From: Bos javanicus
Lineage: Eukaryota > Chordata > Mammalia > Artiodactyla > Bovidae
Assembly (NCBI RefSeq): GCF_032452875.1
Contig: NC_083877.1
Location: 50,641,724 to 50,705,723 of the forward strand
DNA: 64,000 nucleotides
Direction: 5' to 3'
Under the pieces are notes generated by a model, which worked only from the letters and a program-made list of their open reading frames with translations, was not told the origin of the DNA and ran no database searches. The position numbers were made by a program, and so were the translations under genes. Position 1 is the stretch's first letter; the number at the start of each line of letters is the position of its first letter. Shown piece by piece: positions 1 to 10,985 of this stretch.

Positions 1-311
1 ATGAATTTTTCACTGGATCTTTTCTTCCCTGATTGTCAATCTCAATCTGCCTTTTATAAGGATTTGAGCAAATTTAACTCTCTAGCTACCCAACTTCCTT
101 CTTTTGCCTTCCTTACTGAGCAGAAAAGTAACCAAATCAATATTTCCTTTGATAGTTCCAATATAAATTATTCTTTTGTCTTTGGACAAGGAGGCTATAG
201 CAGTCAGTTTTTGTAAAGAAAAGCAGAAATACCCAGAATTTATTATTTTTCTGATAACAGAATTTCGTACAACCTTGATAGAATGGTGGGAAAAGCGTAC
301 AGAAAGGCAGT

Positions 312-334
312 ACACACACACACACACACACACA
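312..334. repeat. (AC)n microsatellite
   Basis: About 11-12 uninterrupted AC units, followed by imperfect ATACACACAT. Likely length-variable. Confidence 0.9.
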
Positions 335-504
335 GATACACACATATGCACATGGGCATACTCATAGCAGAATCTGATGGGGCATCAAAAGATGTGCTCA
401 TTAGTAATGAGAGAAATGTAAATTAAAACCATATACATTTTTGGTCTCTCAGATGGTGAAACATTAAGGAGGAAGACACTATTTGTTAAAGACTGACATC
501 TTCT

Positions 505-930
505 CTCAGGAGAGCAATTTGGCAGTTCTTATCAAAGTTTAAAATGCTCATTGTCTTTGACCCAGCAATACTTTTAGGTTATAATATCCATGTTCCCTGT
601 TAATAGTAATTTATTTTAAAATATATCCATAATATATTATTAATTTTTTTGAAAAGGTTATAGGACAATATTTATAATATGGTCCCATTTTTATTTTAAA
701 ATGCACATTTATATAAAGCATAATTAAGGTATCTGCAAATCGATGTTTGAATATACTATTACAGTGATTAGTAGGAGGAGGTAGAAGTGCTTCAGGGTGG
801 GATTATGGGTAATTTTACTTCGCATGGACTTGCAGTGGGAATCATCAAAATTCATCTATTTCCACTTACAAATCTTTTCAAGTTTCAAGAACTGTATTAT
901 GAAATATTTCAAACACTATTTTAAAATAAA
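505..930 (+). repeat. Old L1-family fragment, sense
   Basis: Begins with gagagcaatttggcagt and contains a gacccagcaata phrase, as in the 3' part of old L1M elements. Strongly diverged; boundaries approximate. Confidence 0.35.
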
Positions 931-1157
931 ACAGTGAACGTTGAGGTACCCAGTACCTAATTTAAGAAGTAAAACATTACCAAGAACTGAGGTTTCTTTT
1001 CATTTATGAATTAAAGTATCATATCCTCTCTTTATATAGTTTCCTCCTTCCCTCAGGCTGCTTACAACAAAACTAAACTTTTTGATCTCTCATTATGGAT
1101 TTTTGCCTTTTAAATTACAATTTTGAGTTGTGTATAAGCATTCCTATTACATTAGAG

Positions 1158-1200
1158 CAGTGATTCTCAAACTTGGCCACATATGAAAAACACCCAGGTG
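1158..1200 (+). repeat. 5' half of a hAT (MER5-like) remnant, split by a SINE
   Basis: cagtgattctcaaactt resembles the hAT terminal repeat of the MER5 group. Its continuation (tgtctgggtgccagtccc, about 1509-1526) lies on the other side of the SINE at 1201-1482. Confidence 0.4.
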
Positions 1201-1482
1201 GACTTCCCTGGTGGTCCGATGATTAAGAATCCACCTGCCAGTGCAGGGGACATGGGTTTGATCCTAGATCTGGGAAGATCTCACATGCCGCAGAGCAACT
1301 GAGCCCATGTACCACAACTCCTGAGCCTGTGCTCTACAGCTCAGGAGCCACAGCCACTGAAGTCCACACACCCTAGAACCTGTGCTCCCCAACAGGAGAA
1401 GTCATTGCAATGAGAAGCCCTTGCATCGCTGCAGGAGAGTAGCTCACGCAGCAGTGACGATCCAGCACAGTCAAAAAACAAA
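1201..1482 (+). repeat. CHR-type tRNA-derived SINE, long form
   Basis: Starts cttccctggtggtc, has the B-box-like gggtttgatcc, then the repeated 'gagcccatg...ccacaact' body and an A-rich end. CHR SINEs are shared by ruminants, hippos and whales. Imperfect target duplication ccaggtgga / ccagctaga. Confidence 0.8.
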
Positions 1483-2970
1483 CCAGCTAGACCTCTTACA
1501 GCTACTCATGTCTGGGTGCCAGTCCCTGCAGCTGATTTACTTGTCTGGAATGGCATCGGGCAGTATTTCTTAGAGGCTCCCAGGATCTTTCTAGTGGGCA
1601 GCCAAGGTTGTGAACCATTAACAAAAGGACTTGAGAGTTTGCCATTTACCAAATCTGCCCTTTGTGGCTTTGACATCCTGTTTTGTTTCATCTCTGTCCC
1701 TAGATTGATAGGGAATGGGGTGGTGTGGTGGGGTTGGACGCAAATGGACACTGAATTATTCCCTGCAGAAATAACACGCCCAAAGGGAAGGATGGAGAAG
1801 GATGGCCACGGAAGGAAGCACGAGGGGTCTTGTTGAGCAGACTTTGTCGTGAACCACTGTGGTTTGGATAGCAGTCGTTTGTGGTCCTCCTCTATGTCTG
1901 CTGCTTCGGGATGTTTGTCTTGGGGTTTATTTTTAGGAGAGGGAGAGGAAAGAGTCAGCAGATTAAGACAAATAGACAATTAGACTGTGGATTTCTTTTG
2001 TAGCTTTTTTGATAGCCAGAATCGACATTAACTTAGCAGGAGCATAGCAGTACTAGGTGCTATCCACAGGAGGAAAAACACGCAGTGTGTTTTTCTTCTC
2101 CTTAGTGAGTTAATGGTTCTGGTCGGAGACTTGTGGCTTGGCAGGCTTCATCCCTGAGATGGTGGACTTCATCAGCATACACATTTAAAAAATATTAAAT
2201 GCGAATGCAGTTAGGCTGGGCATGCTCTCCAGTCTGATCCTAGGTCACACCACTCCCTAAAACCCACATTCTCATCTTTTTCTTCATTTAAATATACACT
2301 CCTGGACCCTTCTGAGGACTGAAAAGAAACTAAATTGTAGTTTAAAAAAAATTATTTACTTAACAAATGTGGACACCTTTGCAGCTACAGTCCAGGGTTT
2401 TATTCTCTTTTGTTCCCTATTAGCAGTCATTTAAAAGGAAATGTTAACAAGAACAACAGTGACAAAAATCCCCACACCCTCAGCTAGCTGGAAAGAACTT
2501 ATAAAAGTATTTTTATTTCATGTTAGCATATTAGATGCTCCTGGGATAAAAAGAAATTGCTTTTGCTCAAAGCCATGAAAATAAGTCTCTCAGAGGGAAA
2601 ATTTGATTCCTTTGAAAGAGGCTGGCGGAGTTCACTCTTGTTAGATCAAGGGGACCATGTGATTTTTCTGTCCTATTCTTTACAGCTTCTGGTTTAGCAG
2701 ACAAGCTCCTACTAAGGGAAAAGGGGAAGGAATATAGTGAGTGTATCCATATTTAGTCGGGTTAGAATGATACAGAATTGTGTGATTGGACAAAGGCACA
2801 GGTTATTGTCTGATAGGAAACAGTGAGGAAGTCTAGACCAGAACTGGGAATAATTCAGAACATATCTTTCATTAATGAATTTCCTTGAATTATATGCTGT
2901 ATCCCAAGCCGTTTGGAACATCATGTTTTTGTTCACTGACCATTAAAGGAAGTCCCTAATTTTCTTGCAG

Positions 2971-3102
2971 GGAAAATACTTTGAAATCCAGTTCAGTCCA
3001 GGTGGGGAACCAGATGGTGGAAAGATCTCCAACTTCCTTCTGGAAAAATCTAGGGTGGTGATGAGGAACCCTGGCGAGCGGAGTTTTCACATATTTTACC
3101 AG
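2971..3102 (+). CDS. MYO1E: MYO1E coding exon, motor, residues ~171-214
   Basis: Phase 0-0 exon of 44 codons beginning GKYFEIQF and ending HIFYQ. It starts right after switch I, whose NxNSSRF part must lie on the previous exon, and continues into the upper 50-kDa region (strand and loop ending in the conserved RSFHIFYQ). The acceptor is tttcttgcag. The donor is CAG/gttttc, which agrees with the consensus only at GT and the exonic CAG, so it looks weak. Reading through the donor stays open until a stop at 3199-3201. Confidence 0.96.
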
Positions 3103-4049
3103 GTTTTCCTTTATATTATTTCTTTCCTACTTCTCTATTCCTTCTCCACATTTAAAATGTTCTTCTCTTGGTACTCAGGTCCTCAGGGTGAGATAGTCTA
3201 GTCTGGCCAGCCCTTGAGTCTTTATTAATGCAGGATATGCAAGTCATGTGCGAAAGAACTGTGAGGATGCCCTTACCTGCAGGCAGAATAAGGTCTAGCT
3301 AGGGTGAGAAGACAACAGTTTCCCTAAAGTAAAATATAAAGTGTTGACGCACTTCAGAACAAAAGTAGGGATGTTTGATTCTTGGCTAAATAGGAGATCA
3401 CGAGGGGAGATATAGCTGGGACAATAAGGAGAGCTTTTAAGGGGGCAGAAGATGGTGTGGAGGAGAGGTTGACTCAGGTTGAGTCAGATGGTCTGAACAA
3501 AGCAAGGAGGGAGGGATGGGGAGGTGGGGAGATGGGAGAGATGGAGGCAGGGGACAGGTAAGCTAGTGAATGAGCCAGGCTCCAGCCGGATTGCAAGGGT
3601 AGAGGTCTCCAAAAGGTGAACTGTGGGAAGAAAGACTTGAAAAAAGACTTGAGGTACTTCTTGCCATGTCAAAAAGTTTTGGCTTAGGCTCTCAGAAGCC
3701 ATGGAGAGTTTGGGGTTAGAGCAGTCGGCCGGATGCTTTTAAATTATGTTCCAGGCTTCAGCAATCATTTGTTTCAACTATTTTTTAAATATTTTTTAAT
3801 GATTATTGATTTTTATTGGAATATAATTGTTTTGAATGTTTTTTAAGTGTTTGAAAGTGTAATGATACCGTAAACAATTTTTTTAACGTATGGATTTTTG
3901 TATTATTACTTTATATACTGGGGACCCACATTAGATTTTCTTTGAAGAATCGGCTGCAACTGTTAGGTTTTTTCGGTGTTTTTTTTTTTTTTTTAATTTT
4001 TTGTTAGAGTTTGATGATGATTCAATTTGAAGGAAGTTAAGCTATGTTG

Positions 4050-4324
4050 CAGAGAAGGCAATGGCACCCCACTCCAGTACTCTTGCTTGGAAAATCCCAT
4101 GGATGGAGGAGCCTGTTAGGCTGCAGTCCATGGGGTCGCTAAGAGTCGGACACGACTGAGCGACTTCACTTTCACTTTTCACTTTCATGCATTGGAGAAG
4201 GAAATGGCAGCCCACTGCAGTGTTCTTGCCTGGAGAATCCCAGGGACAGGGGAGCCTGGTGGGCTGCCATCTATGGGGTCGCACAGAGTCAGACACGACT
4301 GAAGTGACTTAGCATAGCATAGCA
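4050..4324 (+). repeat. Bov-A2 SINE dimer with 12-bp target duplication
   Basis: Two Bov-A units (gagaaggcaatggc... and gagaaggaaatggc...) each ending in gtcggacacgactg-like sequence, joined by a ttcactttcac linker. Flanked by taagctatgttg at 4038-4049 and 4325-4336. The tail is three AGCAT units. Confidence 0.93.
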
Positions 4325-5560
4325 TAAGCTATGTTGATTGCTCCCATTTCAGTCTTTTCAATTCCATAGACATGTTAGGTGGTGGCAAACAATTCTTCTG
4401 GTTAGAATCTATTGGTTTAAAATATCTATAAATGACCAAAAGCTTCTGTCAATTCAGTAATGCTTTTAATTGTATTAATCAAAGCACCACGTACAGGTCT
4501 TTGAAAAGTAATTTTATGTCTCACACACACTATATTATTTATTGAGCACTGGACAGAAGTTCATAATTATTTCCCGGATGCTGTACTCTAAATGCCAGCC
4601 CTACCCCCCTTCAGAATCCTCTGCCCACAAGTTGGAAAACCCCAGCCTAGAGACTGGGGAAGTGATGAGTTCAGGGTAAGACAGAGTTTAAGATTCTGAC
4701 ATAAAAGTGATAGTCGAAGCTGTGAAATAGGTGAGACTCCTGTGGGAGTGAATGTGGAGAGAAAAACCATGCCCATTTAGGACTTGGGGACCTGGAGACC
4801 ACCTGTGGGATGAGGGAGGCATTGAGGACCCAGGAAAGTAGTCAGAGATCCTGCAGTGTCATCAAAGCCAGGGGAAGCTTGGGGGTGCAGGGCAGGATCA
4901 CTTATTCAGAGCTTGAGGGAGAAGCATGAGGCAAGGGCCTGGGGACCAAGCAAGGCCTGGCGGCTTCAGCCACTGGAAAGCAGCCATGAGGGCTTTTCCA
5001 TCAGAATGGTGACGGGGAGGAAGACACCAGTTGAGGAAGGAGATTCTGTAGCTTGAAGGGTTTCAGAGTCAAGGAAAAGCTTCTAAAGAAGACAAAGAAG
5101 CATGTGACTGTAGGTTGGAGAGAAAGAAAGGGATGTTTGAACCTTCAGGTGAAGGGAGTACATGATGTGGGTGGGGAGAAGACTGAGACAGAGATGAAGA
5201 AGTTCTTCCTTAGCAAAAACCAAACCAAACCAAAAGAAAAAGGAAGAGTGGTACAAACAAATTTTAAGGAGATAGAGGGAAAACTAAGGGAACCTGATGT
5301 AATAGGATGACCAAGAACTTCTCCATAAAGGAGATGAGGTTCCCTGTTTTAAGGGTGTGAAGCTGGGATGACATGAGGAACTAAACCAAGATGAAGAAGT
5401 GTGGATGGGGGTGGGGGCCAGTGGTGGCTGGCGCTGGCTTGCATGGACTCTGTGCATTTCTTCCTTCAGTGGCATTTCTTGGTAGTTTGAAGTATTTACA
5501 CCACCAAAGTTAGCAGTTGCTACACATTCATTCCCCACCCCCACCTCAAGAATGGATTGT

Positions 5561-5808
5561 CCAGGAGTTCCCTCGTGGTCCAGTGGTAAAGAATGCATGT
5601 GCCCGTGCAGGGAACACAGGTTTGATCCCTGGTCCAGGAGGATTCCCCATGCTGTGGGGCAGCCAGGCCCGTGGTGCCACAAACACGGAGCCCATGCTCT
5701 GCAACAGGAGAAATCACCACAATGAGAAGCCCAGGCACCACAGCCAGATGGTAGGTCTGCACTTGCTGCAACTAGAGAGACCCACATAGCATAGCCAGGA
5801 AAAGAGAG
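5561..5808 (+). repeat. CHR-type SINE with target duplication
   Basis: Starts ggagttccctcgtggtcc. gaatggattgt is repeated at 5550-5560 and 5810-5820. Confidence 0.88.
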
Positions 5809-5984
5809 AGAATGGATTGTTGAACATTTTCTCGCACATCTATAGGATGCTTGCTCAGAACTAAGGTAGATACCAGAGATAGAACAGAAAGCCAAGGGAC
5901 AGGACACCAGCATGGGGGACCTGAGGCTGTACATGAATATGCACCGTGCTGTGAGAAGCATGGAGAGTCCAGCTGCCCTTTACA

Positions 5985-6075
5985 AAGGCTTGTGCATTGA
6001 CTCACATTGTTGTACAGCAAAAGCTGACATAAGGTTGTAAAATAAATATATTCCGATTAAGAAAATAAAAAATAA
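5985..6075 (+). repeat. L1 3'-end stub, sense
   Basis: gactcacattgttgtacagcaaa followed by aaataaatat and A-rich sequence, the complement of the antisense L1 ends seen elsewhere in the window. It carries AATAAA at 6041. Confidence 0.6.
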
Positions 6076-6470
6076 GGGTTTGACTCCACCAAAAGTAAAA
6101 AAAGAGCCATGTGCAAGTTGAGCAGGAACAAAGTAGTGATAATCTGGCTTGCTTTCCACTGTTCCAAGGGATCTCACCAGTATAACTGCACAGTTTGATG
6201 TATCAGATAAGGGAAAATTCTCAGCCCTTGCAGGTCTAATCAGACTTAAGAACTAGAATTTGCAAAGATGATTTGGGGCTACTACACAGAGAGCAGATAT
6301 TCTGAAGCCCCTTCGTATTTTTGAGACCAGAAGCTTCCATCCATTTAGGAATCAGGGGTAGAAGGTCTGATCACCTGACTCCAGGGGTGGTGGGTGGTAG
6401 TGGGACCCATGTGGTACCTTTGCCTGATCCATAGGCTCCACCACACACATGCCACTTTCTCTTGCTCCAG

Positions 6471-6605
6471 CTCATTGAGGGCGCCTCCCCAGAGCAGAAG
6501 CATGGCCTGGGCATCACCACCATGGACTATTATTACTACCTGAGCCTCTCGGGGTCTTACACAGTGGATGGCATCGATGACAAGAAGGATTTTCAGGAAA
6601 CTCTG
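6471..6605 (+). CDS. MYO1E: MYO1E coding exon, motor, residues ~215-259
   Basis: Phase 0-0 exon of 45 codons, LIEGASPEQKHG to DFQETL. It holds the class I motor stretch with four tyrosines in a row (MDYYYYLSLSG). Acceptor cttgctccag, donor CTG/gtaagt. It lies in the upper 50-kDa subdomain. A few substitutions relative to human are seen in the loop SYTVDGIDDKKDF, a surface segment. Confidence 0.96.
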
Positions 6606-6973
6606 GTAAGTGCTGGTACAGGCCAGGCATGATCTGACATCTAGACCAGGCGTTGTCTATGGCAGAAAGGGCAGGGGAGGTGAACAAAGCAAAGAGCAGC
6701 CTGAAATATCACCTCTTTCTGCTGGAAGCCCTCCATTTCTTAAAACACAGGTGTAAACACCCTTAAATAGCCATCGGCCCAGTTGCCAGAGGAGCACTTA
6801 ATGATTAAACATGGGTAATAAAAAAGTTCATCATTTCCCCTCTCTAGGTGTTCTGATTCACATAAAAACTAGTTTCAGTAATGCATTTACCATACCTGTT
6901 TGCCGAAAGCTTAGAGTTGTTGAGCTGTTTCCTTACAAAAACAAACCAAAAATTATTATCTTAATCAGGTTTA

Positions 6974-7115
6974 AAGGGACTTCCCTTGTTGTCCAGTGGC
7001 TAAAACTCCAGGCACCCAATGCAGGAAGCCCAGGTTCAATCCCTGGTCAGGGAACTACATCCCACATGCCACAACTAAGACCCGATACAGCCAAATAAAT
7101 ATTTAAAAAAAAAAA
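6974..7115 (+). repeat. Short CHR-type SINE with target duplication
   Basis: gggacttcccttgttgtcc head, ggttcaatccctgg B box, A13 tail. aatcaggttta occurs at 6963-6973 and 7116-7126. Confidence 0.9.
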
Positions 7116-7308
7116 AATCAGGTTTAGGAATCTTAGAACACCTTCAGTCTCATCTCCACCTCAGTATTTACAGGTCAGAGGGCAAGCCTTACTCCATTCT
7201 TTTCACACTGTGTGTACGTTATGGTACACACTGAATTCAGGTAGATTATTGAAGGTTCACATCCTTGGGAAACAACTTACTAACTCAGTCAATCTAGAAC
7301 TTTCTGGA

Positions 7309-7439
7309 GACTTCCCTCGTGGTCCAGTGGTTAAGACTCCATGCTTCCACTGCAGGGGGCACATGTTTAAAACCTGGTCAGGGAACGAAGAGCTCACATG
7401 CCGTGTGGTGTTGTCAAAAGAAATTTTAAAAATAAAAAA
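7309..7439 (+). repeat. Short CHR-type SINE
   Basis: gacttccctcgtggtccagtgg head, cactgcagggggcac, A-rich tail. Flanks gaactttctggag / gagccttctagag are a decayed target duplication at best. Confidence 0.85.
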
Positions 7440-8077
7440 TAGAGCCTTCTAGAGGTGGACTACTCACCCATTTAGCCTCAAGGAGCTGCATCACCACTGC
7501 CCTTTAAGTCAGATACCAGCCTGGCTCATGCCTCAGCCTGGATCCAAAACCAAGTGGGAAAACTGAATGGGCAATTGGAGGTACAGTTTCAGGTGGCAAG
7601 GGGGCTGGCATTTGTGCTTGAAAGGGGCAGACTGTGTCCCAGGTGTCCGGAAAGAATGTGGCATCAAGGGGCCACGTGGCCTCGGGAGGTGGGAGAGAAC
7701 TTGCAGACAGGCCTGCAGCGGTCTTAGAAAAGAGCCCCCTTAAGATACAGGTATCTAAGACTCAGGCCTGTCATCTCCTTTTATTTTAATTTAATGGATC
7801 TCAGAAACAAAGCTCTTATAATGATTCTTTTATTTGGTTTTCCTGGAATTTTTCAAGATCCTTTTGCAAGTACAATTTATTCTCAGCCCTCCCAATGAAG
7901 AGAAAAGTCTGTGAGAGTTTGGAGTGGCTGGAAAGCAGACTGGTGCCCTTAGAGGGAGACGGTGGCAACAAGGAGAAAATTAAGAGATAAGAACAGACTT
8001 GTTGACTAGGCAGCTGCCTCTGCATCTGAATATCTTTCCTCCAGAGCCTTCTCGCATGTATTTCTAGACGATTACAT

Positions 8078-8284
8078 GGGCTCCCCTGTGGCTCAGTGAT
8101 AAAGAATCTGCCTGCAGTGCAGAAGACGTGGGTTCAATCCCTGGGTCGGGAAAATCCCCTGGAGAAGGAAATGGCAACCCACTCCAGTATTCCTGCCTAG
8201 AGAATCCCAGGGACTGAGGAGCCTGGTGGGTTACAGTCCATGGAGTCACAGAAGAGTTGGGCATGACTGAATGACCAAACCACA
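8078..8284 (+). repeat. Bov-tA SINE
   Basis: tRNA-like head (gggctcccctgtggctcag ... ggttcaatccc) fused to a Bov-A unit (ggagaaggaaatggcaaccc ... gcatgactgaatgacc). Confidence 0.9.
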
Positions 8285-8505
8285 AAAAAGAAATTTCAAG
8301 ACTGAACTGCCTTTCCAGCACCGTGTTGAGACTTGAATGTGTGAGAGGGCATTGGCCAGTGAAAATGTCTTATGGTGACTTCCAGCTGCCATCACGGACT
8401 AAGCCATGTGTAACTGCACAACCCCATCCAAGCTTTGGTTTCTTTCTGATGTGCTTCCATAGCTAGTGACTGACTTGTCTGGGTCGTTTCTCTCCCCTCT
8501 TCCAG

Positions 8506-8638
8506 CACGCCATGAACGTGATTGGGATCTTTGCGGAGGAGCAGGCGCTGGTACTACAGATAGTGGCGGGGATTCTCCACCTGGGAAACATCAGCTTCAA
8601 GGAAGTTGGCAATTACGCAGCCGTGGAGAGTGAAGAGT
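8506..8638 (+). CDS. MYO1E: MYO1E coding exon, motor, residues ~260-303
   Basis: 44 codons plus 1 nt, from HAMNVIGIF through the conserved LVLQIVAGILHLGNISF motif to VESEE. The LHLGN motif is shared by almost all myosin motors. Acceptor ctcttccag, donor AGT/gtgagt, leaving the frame in phase 1; the single T is completed by TT at the next exon to give Phe304. Confidence 0.96.
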
Positions 8639-10089
8639 GTGAGTGGTTTGGGCACACGGTTGCCAAATGAGGGGATACAGTGTTTAGTTCCAATCAGAAG
8701 AACTCACCACTTTCCTGTGCTTTGGGTTTTTGGGGGGAAGAGAGGCTGAGAAGACTGGCGTATCTTGCTGGGGCAGAACTGAAAGGTCTCATGAGAGTCT
8801 GTGCCTCTTCTCTGCACCCACACTAGGGACCCTGATGAAGCTGTGCTGGTTTATCTTTAACCTTGGGGAAACCTGGCAGAATTGTACATGTAGGTTTAAA
8901 AATCAAGCTATACTTTAATGAGAATTAGAATTGTCTCCTACTACAAATCTTTTCTATAACGGATCTTTAGGGTTGATATTCACCTGAAGTTTCTCTCAGG
9001 ATGTAAGTAAATATGGATAGCTCACAGGTTCGTAAGTTGCCCCGTGGGTTGGATTAGACTGGGTTTCTGAAAACAAGGGGGAAAAAAATGGACACTGTTG
9101 TGTTGATCTTGCTGCTGATGTCTTTAATGGCCCCTCTGTAGCCGTCAGAAGACCTGAATGGTCGCTTCTACCCTTTGAGAAGGAATCCGGTGCTGCCTGC
9201 CGAGGCGCACTACTGGTTCTGTGAACACCGTGGTGCTACAGCCGCTGTGGCATGTGACTTCAGCCTGTTTGTCATCGGTCAGCTTTCCAGGCTGCTCTCA
9301 GAACCCACACATCCTTCAACCACCCAGGAAGATGTTTCCTCCTTTCTCAGCATTCTTCCAAGATGACAAATTTAGATGCCCAGTAATAAATAGTATCCTA
9401 CTCATTGCTGACAGTGCAGTGAGGCTCTTTCCATTCCAAATAAGGTTCTTTTTTTATATTTTTGTTCTCTTTGGTGATAAAAGAGGGAAGTTCTGCTAAC
9501 TTTAGATGTCTGTCTGATAAGGAGAAACATGAATTGTGTTTACCAGGGAAGGGAGTGGGGTGGAAAACAATAAATGCACAGGGTATCCATGAAGTCTAGA
9601 AGCACAACCAATAATAATGTGTTTTCATACTTTATGTGCTTTATCCTTCACATTTAACAAATGCATGTATGTGTCCAGGAGGGTCGTGAACACTTGCCTT
9701 TCAACACTGACCTTTCTGATTTCTTGACAGTTTCTGTAGACGTACACTGGAATTCTCTTGCTTTCTTCAATGGTACAATCCTTTACTGACCCTTTAGGCT
9801 GGAGGAAAAGGTCATGGCTTTGACACAGCAAGTATTTTCCTGGATGCTTGAGCCAAGAAGCCTCCTCAGCCAACTGGGTAAAACCCAGGATTGGCAACTG
9901 TCATGAGATCCCCTGATTGAAAGTGGTGTGGGGCTGTCTCCATCAGAAAAGGGCTATGCTTGAAGCCAAAGAGCTTTAACAGAGAAATAGGTCCTTCTCC
10001 CAGTCGTATTGTTTTCTTCCAGTTGGTAATACCTAACTGGTTCAGGGTAGTACACGATCACAGTTCTCACATCTACTCATTTGCTAGTC

Positions 10090-10250
10090 AGAATCCGCCT
10101 GCAGTGCGGAAGACCTGGGTTCAATCACTGGGTTGGGAAGATCCCCTGGAGAGGGGAAAGGCTACCCACTCCAGTATTCTGGCCTGGAGAATTCCATGGA
10201 CTATGTAGTCTATGGGGTCAAAAAGAGTCAGACACAACTGAACGAATTTC
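10090..10250 (+). repeat. 5'-truncated Bov-tA SINE
   Basis: Begins inside the tRNA-like head (gaatccgcctgcagtg) and runs through the Bov-A unit to cagacacaactgaac. Confidence 0.88.
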
Positions 10251-10461
10251 ACTTTCACTATTCCCCTCTGTAGTAGGAACCACTGTTTCCAATCTCTTGT
10301 ATTCCTTTCAGGGGAACAGTGTGTTCCTAAGAAACTACTCATATCTCTTCTTTTTTTCCCTACTATTCTACATTAGTTGGAGTTTATAACATACTCTACA
10401 GTTGATTTTTCATTCCACATTGTCCCTTGGAGATTATTCTATAGCAATTCATTAAGAAGCT

Positions 10462-10985
10462 TCATTTAAAAAAATTTTTTTTTATTTTGTTTCATAGTTG
10501 ATTTACAATGTGTTAGTTTCAAGTGTACCGCGAAGTGAGTCAGGTGTGCATATACATATATCCACTCTTTTTTAGATTCCTTTCCAGTACAGGTCATTAC
10601 AGAGTGGAGTTCCCTGTGCTACACGTGGGTTCTGGTTGGTTCTGTCCGTGTAGTAGTGTGTATATGTCCATCCCAGTCTCCCAGTTGATCTCTCCCCCTC
10701 TCTATTCCCTGGTGACCGTAAGTTTGTCCTCTGTAACTCTGTTTCTAATTTTGTAATTTGTACCCTTTTTTTAAGATTCCATATACAAGCAATATCATAT
10801 ATTTGTCTTTCTCTGGCTGACTTATTTCACACAGTATGACAGTCTCCAGGTCCATCCACATTGCTGAAAATGAGGAAACCCCATCCTTCTCAAAGCTGCA
10901 TTAGCATTTCACTGCCTGACTGTGCTTTAGTTTGTTGAGCCAATCATCTGTTGATGGACATAAAGATGGTTTCCTGTTACTCTTC
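10462..10985 (-). repeat. L1 3'-region fragment, antisense
   Basis: T-rich start, tagttgatttacaatgtg, gttccctgtgctac, tctttctctggctgactta and ctgttgatggacat follow in the order of the artiodactyl L1 3' region read backwards. Confidence 0.75.

Larger units (their letters stand above)
1..2970 (+). other. MYO1E: Intron upstream of first exon in window
   Basis: 3' part of an intron. It holds an AC microsatellite, an old L1-like stretch, a CHR SINE inside a hAT remnant, and otherwise unique AT-rich sequence (1561-2950) in which I see nothing specific. The polypyrimidine tract before 2971 is short. Confidence 0.9.
3103..6470 (+). other. MYO1E: Intron, 3.4 kb
   Basis: Contains a Bov-A2 dimer, a CHR SINE and a short L1 3' stub. 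3200-3770 and 4340-5550 are purine-rich stretches (many GGAG and GAAG tracts) without recognisable repeats or coding content. 6080-6470 looks unique. Confidence 0.9.
6606..8505 (+). other. MYO1E: Intron, 1.9 kb
   Basis: Two short CHR SINEs close together and one Bov-tA. 7450-8070 shows no recognised element. Confidence 0.9.

Noticed and set aside
3103..3112. U12-type (minor spliceosome) donor at gttttccttt
   Set aside because: It resembles GTATCCTTT only if shifted by one base, and no TCCTTAAC-like branch site stands near the acceptor at 6470.
5284..5961. 225-codon minus-strand open frame
   Set aside because: It runs backwards through a CHR SINE and purine-rich intron; no protein family features.
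8078..8145. tRNA genes from A-box/B-box-like words
   Set aside because: All such words sit in Bov-tA or CHR SINE heads; no intact cloverleaf was seen outside SINEs.
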